Part shown: one piece after another, positions 8,224 through 17,019 of the stretch | How the letters are laid out: every line of letters starts with the position of its first letter | How positions within the stretch are numbered: the stretch's first letter is position 1 | DNA from: Leishmania donovani | Lineage: Eukaryota > Euglenozoa > Kinetoplastea > Trypanosomatida > Trypanosomatidae | Length of the DNA: 32,425 bases | Assembly (NCBI RefSeq): GCF_000227135.1 | Contig: NC_018246.1 | Coordinates: 664,172 to 696,596 of the forward strand | Direction: 5' to 3' | The notes under the pieces: model-generated | Told to the model about the DNA's origin: nothing | What the model saw: the letters and a program-made list of their open reading frames with translations, nothing else | Databases searched by the model: none | Position numbers and translations under genes: made by a program

Positions 8224-9656
8224 CGACAGGGCGAGTAGGGGGTGGGGAGGGACGGGCGGAAAGACTTCGCATCACCAGAATGCGCACACGCCTGCATAGG
8301 CGCGCTGCGCGCTCTTTTCCTGACTTGTTCCTCATCGACAAGGGCCTACAAACTGCGTATGTGTTGTGCGACTGCGGCCTTGTTTGCCCCCCTACCTCCC
8401 TCACCACTGACATATCTGTCTCCGTTTGCATGCTTCGCGATGGCGCCCACTCATGGTGGTTACACGACCCCCCTTTTCTTCCTCTCGTCTCTCATCGTTG
8501 TGCATCACTTGTCTCATCTGCGTCGGTGCGTGCGGTTGCAGCGTGCGCGGCGGCGGATCGAAGGCAACGTGAACACGTGGGCGCCCACTGTGCAATCAGA
8601 CACACACGCACACACACACATCCGTCCATAGTGGGATGCTGTTGTTGCTCGCCGTCATGTGCCTGTGCCGTTTGAGGAGTTCTTGTTTATAGAGGGCGGC
8701 TGCTGGGTCGGTGGTGCCTTTCTCGTGCCTGTGTGCGCGCGTATGAGCGATGACTGCAGTGGGCTGTGTGCATGCCGCTCCCCGTCCTCTCCCGTCTTCA
8801 CTGCTCCTTTGCTTGCCTGTGGCTTCGCCTCCCCCGTGCGTGTGTCGTGCACAACACCGCAGACGGGAGCCGACCGTGCCCAATGTTGTACATTGTGCAC
8901 TTATACCGAACCACCGAGCAGCAGCGGCGGCAGTGGAAAGGAATACAAACGAACACTCATGCGCACACCAACGGAAAGAGTACCCGACAAGTACAACATC
9001 GCTGGCATCCGCGTAGACGTGAAGCAGAGGAGAAGGCCAAGCCGGGGGTGGAGGCGAGCCTCACACCATGTGCAGGCCTACGCGAATTTGACCTTTTTGT
9101 TTCATGGAAGCAACGAAGGAAAAAGCGACGCCACTCTGCGTGCGGCTGTGGGCCGATGTATGATTTTCGTCTCTTTGTATGTCCCTCACCATGCCACGTC
9201 CCGACTTCCCTGCATCTTGTGGCGCTGTGCGGGGGGGGGGGGGCTACACGATATCGCCTCCGGCGACTGTCGTCTGTGCACGCATGCAGGCACTTTCGAC
9301 GCCGAGGCAGTGGCGGTGAACTATTCTCACGCTTGGACGCCCCATTCTTGTCTCTGCCGCGCGCTCTACGCTGATGCGGACGCTCACACGCGCGTCCACG
9401 TTCGCAGCCCACTGCTCTCCGTCTTCTCTCTGTTCATTTGTCTGCTTGAGTCGTGCATTTCTCTTCAGCGTGGCGGCGACATACTGCGCGTCCCTCTCTT
9501 GACCTCCCTCTCAGTCTTTCGTTTTATATACCGTCTTCCTCTCCCGACTCTCTCGTTCTCCGGGCCTTCCCGCTGTAGCGCAGCCCTTCAAGGCACATTC
9601 GCCCTTCGTGCACCTGCTTCACTTGCGTGTGCGTGCGTGTGTGTGACATCGACGCA
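8224..9656. other. Intergenic region, no gene seen
   Basis: About 1.4 kb of UTR-like sequence with TC, CA and GT repeats and a run of 13 G at 9231-9243. A long + strand open frame (8659-9741) crosses it. Its translation is low-complexity and it overlaps the IMPDH start in another frame, so I do not call it a gene. Confidence 0.65.
9531..9578 (+). promoter_or_regulatory. Polypyrimidine tract and likely spliced-leader acceptor for IMPDH
   Basis: CT-rich sequence ends in CCCGCTGTAG with the AG at 9577-9578. The first ATG downstream is 9657, the IMPDH start, giving a leader of about 78 nt. Confidence 0.6.
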
Positions 9657-11201
9657 ATGGCGACCAACAACGCGAACTACCGCATCAAGACCATCAAGGA
9701 TGGCTGCACCGCCGAGGAGTTGTTCCGGGGCGATGGACTGACGTACAACGACTTTATTATTCTGCCAGGCTTCATCGACTTTGGCGCTGCCGATGTGAAC
9801 ATCTCCGGCCAGTTCACGAAGCGCATCCGCCTCCACATCCCGATCGTGTCGTCGCCGATGGACACCATTACGGAGAACGAGATGGCGAAGACAATGGCAC
9901 TTATGGGCGGCGTCGGTGTGCTGCACAACAACTGCACGGTGGAGCGGCAAGTGGAGATGGTGAAGTCGGTGAAGGCGTACCGCAACGGATTCATCTCCAA
10001 GCCCAAGTCGGTGCCTCCGAACACTCCCATCAGCAACATCATCCGTATCAAGGAGGAAAAGGGCATCAGCGGCATTCTTGTGACGGAGAACGGCGACCCG
10101 CACGGCAAGCTGCTTGGCATCGTGTGCACGAAGGATATAGACTACGTAAAGAACAAGGACACGCCGGTATCGGCGGTTATGACGCGACGTGAGAAGATGA
10201 CGGTGGAGCGTGCACCGATTCAGCTGGAAGAGGCAATGGACGTGCTGAACCGCAGCCGCTACGGCTACCTGCCTATCGTGAACGAGAACGACGAGGTTGT
10301 CAATCTCTGCTCCCGTCGCGATGCTGTCCGCGCGCGTGACTACCCGCACAGCACACTGGACAAGAGCGGTCGACTCATCTGCGCTGCCGCAACCTCAACG
10401 CGCCCGGAGGACAAGCGGCGAGTGGCAGCTCTGGCGGATGTCGGCGTTGATGTTCTGGTTCTGGACAGTTCTCAGGGCAACACGATCTACCAGATCGCCT
10501 TCATCAAGTGGGTCAAGTCGACCTATCCGCACCTCGAGGTGGTGGCGGGAAATGTGGTGACGCAAGATCAGGCCAAGAACCTCATCGATGCCGGCGCGGA
10601 CGGTATTCGCATCGGCATGGGCAGCGGCAGCATCTGCATCACGCAGGAGGTTCTAGCTTGCGGTCGTCCTCAGGGTACGGCGGTGTACAAGGTGGCACAG
10701 TACTGCGCGTCCCGCGGCGTTCCGTGCACTGCTGACGGCGGCCTTCGCCAGGTCGGCGACATCTGCAAGGCGCTTGCCATCGGTGCCAACTGCGCGATGC
10801 TCGGCGGCATGTTGAGTGGCACAACTGAGACGCCTGGCGAGTACTTCTTCAAGGGCGGCGTGCGCCTGAAGGTGTACCGCGGCATGGGGAGCCTGGAGGC
10901 GATGAGCCAGGGCAAGGAATCCGGCAAGCGCTACCTCTCCGAGAACGAGGCGGTACAGGTTGCACAGGGCGTGTCTGGCAACGTCGTGGACAAGGGCTCT
11001 GCCGCGAAGCTCATTGCCTACGTCTCGAAAGGGCTCCAGCAGTCGGCGCAGGACATCGGCGAGATCAGCTTCGACGCGATTCGCGAGAAGATGTACGCCG
11101 GCCAGGTGCTTTTCAGTCGCCGCTCCCCCACGGCCCAGGGCGAGGGGGGCGTGCACTCGCTTCACAGCTACGAGAAGAAGTTGTTTGCAGCCAAGATGTA
11201 G
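9657..11201 (+). CDS. IMPDH: Inosine-5'-monophosphate dehydrogenase
   Basis: A 514-residue enzyme that oxidises IMP to XMP with NAD+, the committed step to guanine nucleotides. Leishmania cannot make purines de novo, so the enzyme acts on salvaged purine. The (beta/alpha)8 barrel is split by a CBS-domain pair (about 115-235), including DTPVSAVMTRRE and GYLPIVNEND. The catalytic loop GSGSICITQE has Cys327 as nucleophile, which separates it from GMP reductase (GxGSxCTTR). YRGMGSLEAM is the flap/IMP-binding stretch. The C-terminal AKM is a type 1 peroxisomal signal, matching the known glycosomal location of Leishmania IMPDH. The start at 9657 gives the normal family length; the open frame extends upstream to a GTG but has no ATG there. 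The identification is secure. Confidence 0.98.
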   Translation: MATNNANYRIKTIKDGCTAEELFRGDGLTYNDFIILPGFIDFGAADVNISGQFTKRIRLHIPIVSSPMDTITENEMAKTMALMGGVGVLHNNCTVERQVEMVKSVKAYRNGFISKPKSVPPNTPISNIIRIKEEKGISGILVTENGDPHGKLLGIVCTKDIDYVKNKDTPVSAVMTRREKMTVERAPIQLEEAMDVLNRSRYGYLPIVNENDEVVNLCSRRDAVRARDYPHSTLDKSGRLICAAATSTRPEDKRRVAALADVGVDVLVLDSSQGNTIYQIAFIKWVKSTYPHLEVVAGNVVTQDQAKNLIDAGADGIRIGMGSGSICITQEVLACGRPQGTAVYKVAQYCASRGVPCTADGGLRQVGDICKALAIGANCAMLGGMLSGTTETPGEYFFKGGVRLKVYRGMGSLEAMSQGKESGKRYLSENEAVQVAQGVSGNVVDKGSAAKLIAYVSKGLQQSAQDIGEISFDAIREKMYAGQVLFSRRSPTAQGEGGVHSLHSYEKKLFAAKM

Positions 11202-12900
11202 GACGTGCAGGCAGTTCTCTTCCCTTCGCCTAACTGTCCTCCCCTCTCGCGTCGTCTCCGTGCCCTTCTCTTGCTGCTGCTTGCGCTTGAAAAAGCGCGT
11301 GCCTTGATCGACGACTTGGCGCCTTTTACTGCTGCTGGCTTGCTCAGCGTCGTGGAACACACGCAAGCAACAGACGCAGTCCACACATCCCCCCTCCCAA
11401 GAGGTCAAGTTGCACTCACGGGCTATTCTGAGCACGGCTTGGATGAGACCATCCCCGTCATCTTTTTTCCTTTGCTGCTATGCCTTTCGAGCCCGCCGTG
11501 CAAGAGGTATCCACCGCGTGCCACCTGAAATGGGGCAGGAGGGCTGCAGAGGTGCACGCTTGCGCGACTCGGGGGGACAGCCAAAGAGAGGGAGAGAGCG
11601 GGGCGCAGTTGCTCTTGTCCATGAACTATGCCTGTGCGCCACTCAAACTGCCCAGTGCGTTTTTGTGCGCATCTTCATGAAGAGAGTAGCAACCTCTCAT
11701 ATGGAGAAGACTCATCAGCAACGTGAACGTCATCGGCAACGTTTGGCAGGCGCCTGGGAATGAGTCGTTCCTCCGTCTCTCGCGCCTGTCTCCTTGTGCG
11801 TGATTTGTCTTACTTTTCCTTGCCGAACCCCTCTACCAACGAGCCTGCCTCACCGTCGGATGACAAGGCCTCTTTTCAACGCAGGTTGACACGTAATCTT
11901 AATCGATATAACGCACTCAAGGTAAAATATATCACATTCCCCCTCGCCGCCGCCGCCGCCTGCCCTGTCGTCTCACGCCGCACTCCTCGGCATCGCTTTG
12001 GGTGAGACCCGCCGACGCGCCATCCCAAGCAGTGCAGGCGTTTGCAAGCGTGTGCGTGCCTCTCCCTCTGTTGTTGTTGGCATTTCTTTCGCCACTGTGC
12101 TCTTCTCTCCTTTTTATCTGTGCTGAGTGGCGCTTCGGCCTCGTAAATTTTCTCCAAGCACACGCACACAAACGTTCTGAGGGCCGCCGTCGGGCTTGTT
12201 TGTCTTTCTTCATGCTTGCCGGCGTGACCTCCCTACCGAGAGCGAGGGCAGTCTCTACTCCGCCTTTGAGGCAGAGAGAAATCACGACCTCAAAATGGAC
12301 GCGCAATACATGAGCGGACCGCGGGTGTATGTGTGCGTACGTGATTCGGTGTGGGTGGCTCCCAGACGCCCTCATTTCTTTCTTCGCTATCAACGTATAT
12401 CGCTCCCACTCACATCGATAGCCTCTCATGTGGTGTGCCTGCGTCTTTGCCGTGTTACACGAATGGCGGTACCTCGAGGCTTTCACTTGCGCCCTGCGCA
12501 CGTTCACCATTCTCGCGCACAACTCATCCAGTGGGCTCTGCCGTCGTTTGCGGAAGAGAGTGGTGCTCGCGCCACCGACGTACACATCGAGGGTGTAAGC
12601 GTGTCCCTCTCACTTTGTGGCGTGCGTCGTTGCCAGGAGCGGTCTCTTCGCATCTCCACCTCTCCCCAGCGCAGCCTGCAGATACACCTCTTCCATGAAT
12701 CTCCTTTCACCACGTGCGTCTGCCCGTCTCTCTTCGGCATGGTATCGTCTTGCGGTCCGTCCGTCGTGCATGCGCGTTGCACTCTGTGCAGTATCACCAC
12801 CACCACCTCTACGCACAGGCAGAGAGAACACTATCGAGACAAAACTCCACAAGAGAGCCACAGAACAACAACAAGAAGCAGCACACACTCCGAAGCTGCT

Positions 12901-12912
12901 CACACACACACC

Positions 12913-12943
<31 letters not shown>
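12901..12943. repeat. CA then TA dinucleotide microsatellite
   Basis: CACACA-type repeats lead directly into a perfect alternating TA stretch of about 20 bp, upstream of the pyrimidine tract of the ELMO gene. A shorter TA tract lies at about 6594-6612. Confidence 0.9.
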
Positions 12944-13000
12944 TTGTTTGCCTGCGTGCGCCCTTCTCCACCTCTCCAGCCTCGCCAACCATCCCTCCAC

Positions 13001-13032
13001 TTCCTCTTTTTTTTTTGTTCTTGGCATTACAG
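13001..13032 (+). promoter_or_regulatory. Polypyrimidine tract and spliced-leader acceptor for the ELMO gene
   Basis: TTCCTC is followed by ten T, then GTTCTTGGCATTACAG with the AG at 13031-13032. The ELMO-protein ATG at 13040 follows after only 7 nt. The mature leader would be almost only the spliced leader, which is unusually short. Confidence 0.7.
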
Positions 13033-13039
13033 CCCCAAG

Positions 13040-13993
13040 ATGCGTCAACGCAAAGGCGTGCCGGCCCCTGTGGTCCCATCCGCCACCGCTACGTACGCGG
13101 CATACCCAGGCAGCTCGGACAGCGCCCACACCGCGCACCAAGCAAGCTCAACGAACACCCGTGACCTCAACCACCGAGCAGCAACCACTGCCGCAACGGC
13201 TACAGATGCTGACTCGTTTCAGCGGCGTGCAAATCGGCTTGAGGAGATGGAGCGCTCCCTCTACTACACGCCGCAGCTCTTGTGGCTGCAGGTGATGGAC
13301 CGAATGCCGTACGAGCTCACTCACTACTTTGTGTCCTCCCCCCCACCCCACCACGAGGCGATGCTGAGTGGAATTCGTGAGCAGTACGGCCGGCCGTACT
13401 CCGCAGAGAAGCCGTTCGATGTCGAGCTTCTGGGCCGCTTGTGGAACGGCCATAGCAGGGTGATGTTTGCGACGGACAACCTGGTATTCTCGGCAGCGGC
13501 TCACTCGGTGAGTGATCGGTGGAAGGAGATGGGCTTTCAAGGCACTGACCCCTCAACGGACTTTCGTGGAGCCGGCATTTTTGGCCTCGCACAGCTCGTG
13601 TACCTCGTGGAACACCACCCTGAGCAGTGGAGCGCGATCCTGACTCCCGACTTCATGGCCGCCGCCGCGGGGCTGAACGTGACGATGCGCCTCGCGACAC
13701 TGCTTGGCATCAACTCGTCCCTGAACCAGTTCAGCAGCTCGGTTCTCTCCACATATTCCGCGCGCGAGGCGCGTCTGCGGTTGTGCCGCTTCATCTTCGA
13801 TCCGAGCGTCGATGTTGCCACTCAGCGACTGAGCGAGGTCTACTGCTTTGCCATGCGTCTTCTGCATTACCGATGGATGCGCTCGACGCGCAACATCATG
13901 GAGCTCAATCAGCAGCTTAGCAATATGTACACGGAGCTGGACCGGCTGCTGTTTCTGTGTAATACACTAGAGGAACTGTGCAGCCTCCTGTGA
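13040..13993 (+). CDS. ELMO/CED-12 domain protein (ELMOD-like)
   Basis: A 317-residue protein with a low-complexity Ala/Thr/Ser-rich N-terminus (1-60) and a C-terminal ELMO domain (about 110-300). The diagnostic run is WKEMGFQGTDPSTDFRGAG followed by FGLAQLVYLVE; Arg176 within DFRG is the invariant Arg that ELMOD proteins need for GTPase-activating activity on Arl/Arf proteins. A regulator of small GTPases, perhaps in ciliary or membrane traffic, is inferred from the family. The ATG at 13040 is the first after the splice AG; the open frame reaches further upstream through repeats but those codons precede the acceptor. No membrane segment is seen. Confidence 0.88.
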   Translation: MRQRKGVPAPVVPSATATYAAYPGSSDSAHTAHQASSTNTRDLNHRAATTAATATDADSFQRRANRLEEMERSLYYTPQLLWLQVMDRMPYELTHYFVSSPPPHHEAMLSGIREQYGRPYSAEKPFDVELLGRLWNGHSRVMFATDNLVFSAAAHSVSDRWKEMGFQGTDPSTDFRGAGIFGLAQLVYLVEHHPEQWSAILTPDFMAAAAGLNVTMRLATLLGINSSLNQFSSSVLSTYSAREARLRLCRFIFDPSVDVATQRLSEVYCFAMRLLHYRWMRSTRNIMELNQQLSNMYTELDRLLFLCNTLEELCSLL

Positions 13994-14936
13994 TGGGGCT
14001 GAGCTTTCCGTTCTCTCAGCAACGCCGCCGACGAACGCGCATTGCTGACAAGAAAGCCTCCAGTCCCGCTCCGTCTGCGGGTATTATGCAGCGACTGGAG
14101 CAACGCTATACTCTGCTTCTCTCTTCTGGGTCACGCGGCTGGACACCCCGCACCTGCGCGTTTCTCTAATGTGCGTCAAATGTGTGTGTGTGTGTCTTGG
14201 GTGACATTGTGTTGCTGACACGTTCCCTTGTCTCTTCTTCCGAGACTTCTCTCGCTTAAGCTCGCGCGTTCTTCGTCAGCTGTGAAGGGTGGACACACTC
14301 GGGCTCCTCTCTTTTCTCGTGCCGGCCTTCTGTCGCTCCGTTGCTTCGCCTTTTGCCGTTCTGCCCTCTCGTGGTGGCACTCTCAGTGCTGGAAGAGATG
14401 CTGAGGAAAAGACCCATGGGGGGACTCGTTGCAGATTCTGTTTGTTCGCGTCTGTGCTGGACGCAACCCCTCTTCCAGTTTGTGCATTGTGTACGCACAC
14501 CGTGTCTGTACCGGCGCTCTGCACTACCAGCCCTGCTTTGCCTCTACGAAGCCATGGCCACACCGGCGCGTCGTCGCCCCGAAGGGAGTAGCCCCGTCTC
14601 TGTGGTGCTCCCATTCAACGAAGTCTACGTGGCCGCAAGGCGACTTATTGATCACTGTGCTCATTCCTCGTTTTTTTTTTCCACCGCTTCGTCCCGCTGT
14701 GACGTGTGTGCAGACGCTGGCACACACTCAAATTTGCTGCCAGCACCCCACCCACACAGACATGCACACACTTTTCGAACACTAGACGCGCTCTCTCACG
14801 CAGTGCGCCGCTGTCGCTGTTTTGGTCCTCTAGGCCTTGCTTTACTGTGCCACGCGACGAAGAGGGCGGAAATATAAAGCGCACACAACATATCGATTCT
14901 CGGGTCTGCCAGAAGAAAAGACTGCGAACCTGTTTG
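13994..14936. other. Intergenic region, no confident gene
   Basis: Presumed UTR sequence with a GT tract (about 14181-14196) and a poly-T tract (14670-14680) ending in GTGTGTGCAG (AG at 14713-14714). A second candidate acceptor is TCCTCTAG near 14834. An ORF from the ATG at 14554 runs 107 codons but reads through the pyrimidine tract and CA-rich leader, so it is probably spurious. A 7-codon upstream ORF starts at about 14761. Confidence 0.55.
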
Positions 14937-16058
14937 ATGCCCCTCATTGGCGACTGCATGCGCCAGCTGGCGGAGCAGCTGAGGGGCTGCGATGGTGTCG
15001 TCGCTGTGGATCCATTGGCGTGCGCCTCATTCCATGAGGAGACTGCGGCGCGCATCGCACTAGAGGCTCTCTCGTTGCTCCTCTTGGATAGGCCCAGTGA
15101 GCGGCGCACGGACGGCATGTGTGCACATCGTCGAACGTGGTGTGGCATTGGCGTTTTGCGTGGCCGGGAGAGTGACGTGGCCTACAACTCTGGAGAGGGC
15201 GCCAGCGTGCTATGGAACGTTGTCCCTGTCGCCCTCACCGTGGTGCCGTGGCAGGTGGAGCTTCCACGGCGGCTGCAGGATCTCGTGCTTTGCCAAGGCC
15301 ACTTTGCATCCATCGACCAGCTTGATTACGGAAGCAGCGATGTCGGCCCCGTCCCGGACACCTTCCTGACGCGCGAGGCGGTGGCCTTGCTTTGTGGGCT
15401 GCCACGCTGCCGCGTGCAAGCGGTCTCCGGCCGCTTCCCTCTCTTTGGTCGAGTCGTACCTCCCTCTTTTTCGGCGGCGCCTCGAGGTGTCACGGCAACG
15501 GATGCGACCTGGTCGTTGGTGCCTTCACGAGAGGTCTCTCCTGCTCGATCCGCAGCGGCTGCACAGCGGCACGCACGCCGGCTGATGCCCTTCCTGGTGA
15601 GCGGCTTGTCATCTCTGATGGAGCCGTTTTCTCTGCGGAACGATAGGTCTGTGCCGGAGTGCTGGGCCGTGGTTTCTTACCCAGATGGACTGCCGCGTGC
15701 AGAGGCAGCGCGTGAGGAGGTCGACGGTGTCTCTCGTGACATCAGTGACACTGCCGGAGCCGTCTCCTCACACGAAGCCAATGTGCACGAGTCTGATGGC
15801 TCCTGCGAGGCGGCACCGTTTTTCATTCTGCCGTCCCACCTGCTGTGCCGCTCGCTGCGCGTCGCGGTTGGCTGGCAGAAGATTTCGCCCTCCTCACGAC
15901 CATTAGTGTCGGAGGTGCTTCAGCGTCTCTGCTGCCTTGTGGATCGTATTGCACTCCGCACAGACCGAGGCGTCACACTCACATCCCGGACAGCCTGTAG
16001 TACCGGTCAGGAGACGCTTTCTGCCACCATGACGATTCAAAAGGCGTCCAGCATGTGA
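14937..16058 (+). CDS. Hypothetical protein, 373 aa, not recognised
   Basis: I do not recognise this protein. The frame has typical local codon use (many G/C third positions) and lies in its own slot between two + strand genes, so it is probably real. The translation has a Leu/Ala-rich N-terminal helix-like part (about 1-65), a hydrophobic central block (WNVVPVALTVVPWQVELP, near residue 100), an Ala/Arg-rich linker and a C-terminal part with LLCRSLRVAVGW. No clear membrane segment, signal peptide or catalytic motif is visible. The start at 14937 is the first ATG in the frame. It ends in SSM, which is not a good PTS1. It may be a trypanosomatid-specific family. Confidence 0.7.
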   Translation: MPLIGDCMRQLAEQLRGCDGVVAVDPLACASFHEETAARIALEALSLLLLDRPSERRTDGMCAHRRTWCGIGVLRGRESDVAYNSGEGASVLWNVVPVALTVVPWQVELPRRLQDLVLCQGHFASIDQLDYGSSDVGPVPDTFLTREAVALLCGLPRCRVQAVSGRFPLFGRVVPPSFSAAPRGVTATDATWSLVPSREVSPARSAAAAQRHARRLMPFLVSGLSSLMEPFSLRNDRSVPECWAVVSYPDGLPRAEAAREEVDGVSRDISDTAGAVSSHEANVHESDGSCEAAPFFILPSHLLCRSLRVAVGWQKISPSSRPLVSEVLQRLCCLVDRIALRTDRGVTLTSRTACSTGQETLSATMTIQKASSM

Positions 16059-17019
16059 GCTTCGACACCATGGCAGCCCCTCCACGGCGTTCTTCCGAGT
16101 TCTCGCGCACGCGTTCGTTTTCTGTGTATTCCCTTTCGATATCCCACCTTTGATGTCTTTTGTCCCTTTGATGGCGCGTGCTGTGCCGCACATCACCCGC
16201 GCCCCGTCAACGGGCTAGTCTCCTGCTACATGTCCTTGCCACCCAGAACGAAAAACAAAGAGGAATGCGCACCAGGGGCGCGAAGGGAGCGCCATCTTCT
16301 CTGCAGCAACGCGCCGATGTAGCGTGTGCCTCTCTCGCTTTCTCTGCAGTTGGAGTGGCGTCTGTTCATGTGCCAGACACATCGGATAGCGCAGGTGGTG
16401 GTGATGGACAGAGGTTGAGGAGGTTCATGCGGGTCACGTGCCCTTTCACGTTCTTGACTCCTCTCCACTGTGCCTTGTGTGCACATCCCATTTGATGCTT
16501 GCTTGCTGCTCCTCGCTTCCACGGCTTTGTTTCGGTGTGGTGGCACACCAGAGTCCTTCCCCCGGGGCGACGCGCTTCTTCACTGTCCATATACTGCCTC
16601 ACCTGCGTCTTCTCTTGCACTTCTCTCCCTCTCATCCATCTCGTTGCGCGACTGTTGCTCTGGGCGACACCGCCTCCTCTCCATCTCGTGACACGCACAC
16701 AAGCATCTTCGGCTTGACAAGCACTCCTCGATTCCCGATACCATTGCAGCAGCGAGGCCGATGCAGCAGCAGAGCGGCCACACCTCTTTTTAAATCCCCT
16801 CGATCTCTCTCCCGCGTCTTCTCATCTATTCCTGTTGCTCTTAGCGAAGTCCTTCCCTTTAGCGTGCGTGAGCTTGCGGACTGTCGCTGTCGCACGTACC
16901 AACTATTGGCCTTCCCGCGCGCTTTCTCTCGCACGCACGCAGTGCTAGGCGGCTGCGCGGCTCAGCGGTGACTGCACCGCCCGGCCTCATCCGCGAGATT
17001 TTCCTTCTCTATCTACACA
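16059..17019. other. Intergenic region, no gene seen
   Basis: UTR-like sequence. The right half is strongly pyrimidine-rich. Open frames on both strands are low-complexity shadows. Confidence 0.65.
16797..16844 (+). promoter_or_regulatory. Polypyrimidine tract and likely spliced-leader acceptor for the FtsH-like gene
   Basis: CTCGATCTCTCTCCCGCG-type sequence continues to TGTTGCTCTTAG with the AG at 16843-16844. The downstream leader to 17020 is about 175 nt. Confidence 0.55.

Larger units (their letters stand above)
11202..13039. other. Intergenic region, no gene seen
   Basis: About 1.8 kb of presumed IMPDH 3' UTR and leader of the ELMO gene. Open frames here are short or repeat-derived. 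It contains a CA tract running into alternating TA (about 12901-12943) and a run of 10 T just before the next acceptor. Confidence 0.65.

Noticed and set aside
8659..9741. Long + strand open frame of 360 codons between the WDR92-like gene and IMPDH
   Set aside because: The translation is low-complexity, Cys/Ser/Arg-rich and passes through the G run, the pyrimidine tract and the IMPDH start in another frame; no family resemblance.
10653..11435. - strand open frame of 260 codons
   Set aside because: It is the antisense shadow of IMPDH and its 3' UTR.
12901..12943. Possible replication origin or promoter at the CA/TA tract
   Set aside because: Dinucleotide repeats are common between Leishmania genes; nothing else supports such a role.
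14761..14784. Seven-codon upstream ORF
   Set aside because: Too short to call a gene; it would matter only if the acceptor at 14713-14714 is used.
14554..14877. ORF of 107 codons starting ATGGCCACACCG
   Set aside because: The first 30 residues look plausible, but the rest translates the pyrimidine tract and a CA-rich leader. I considered a cis-spliced first exon of the next gene, but saw no convincing 5' splice site.
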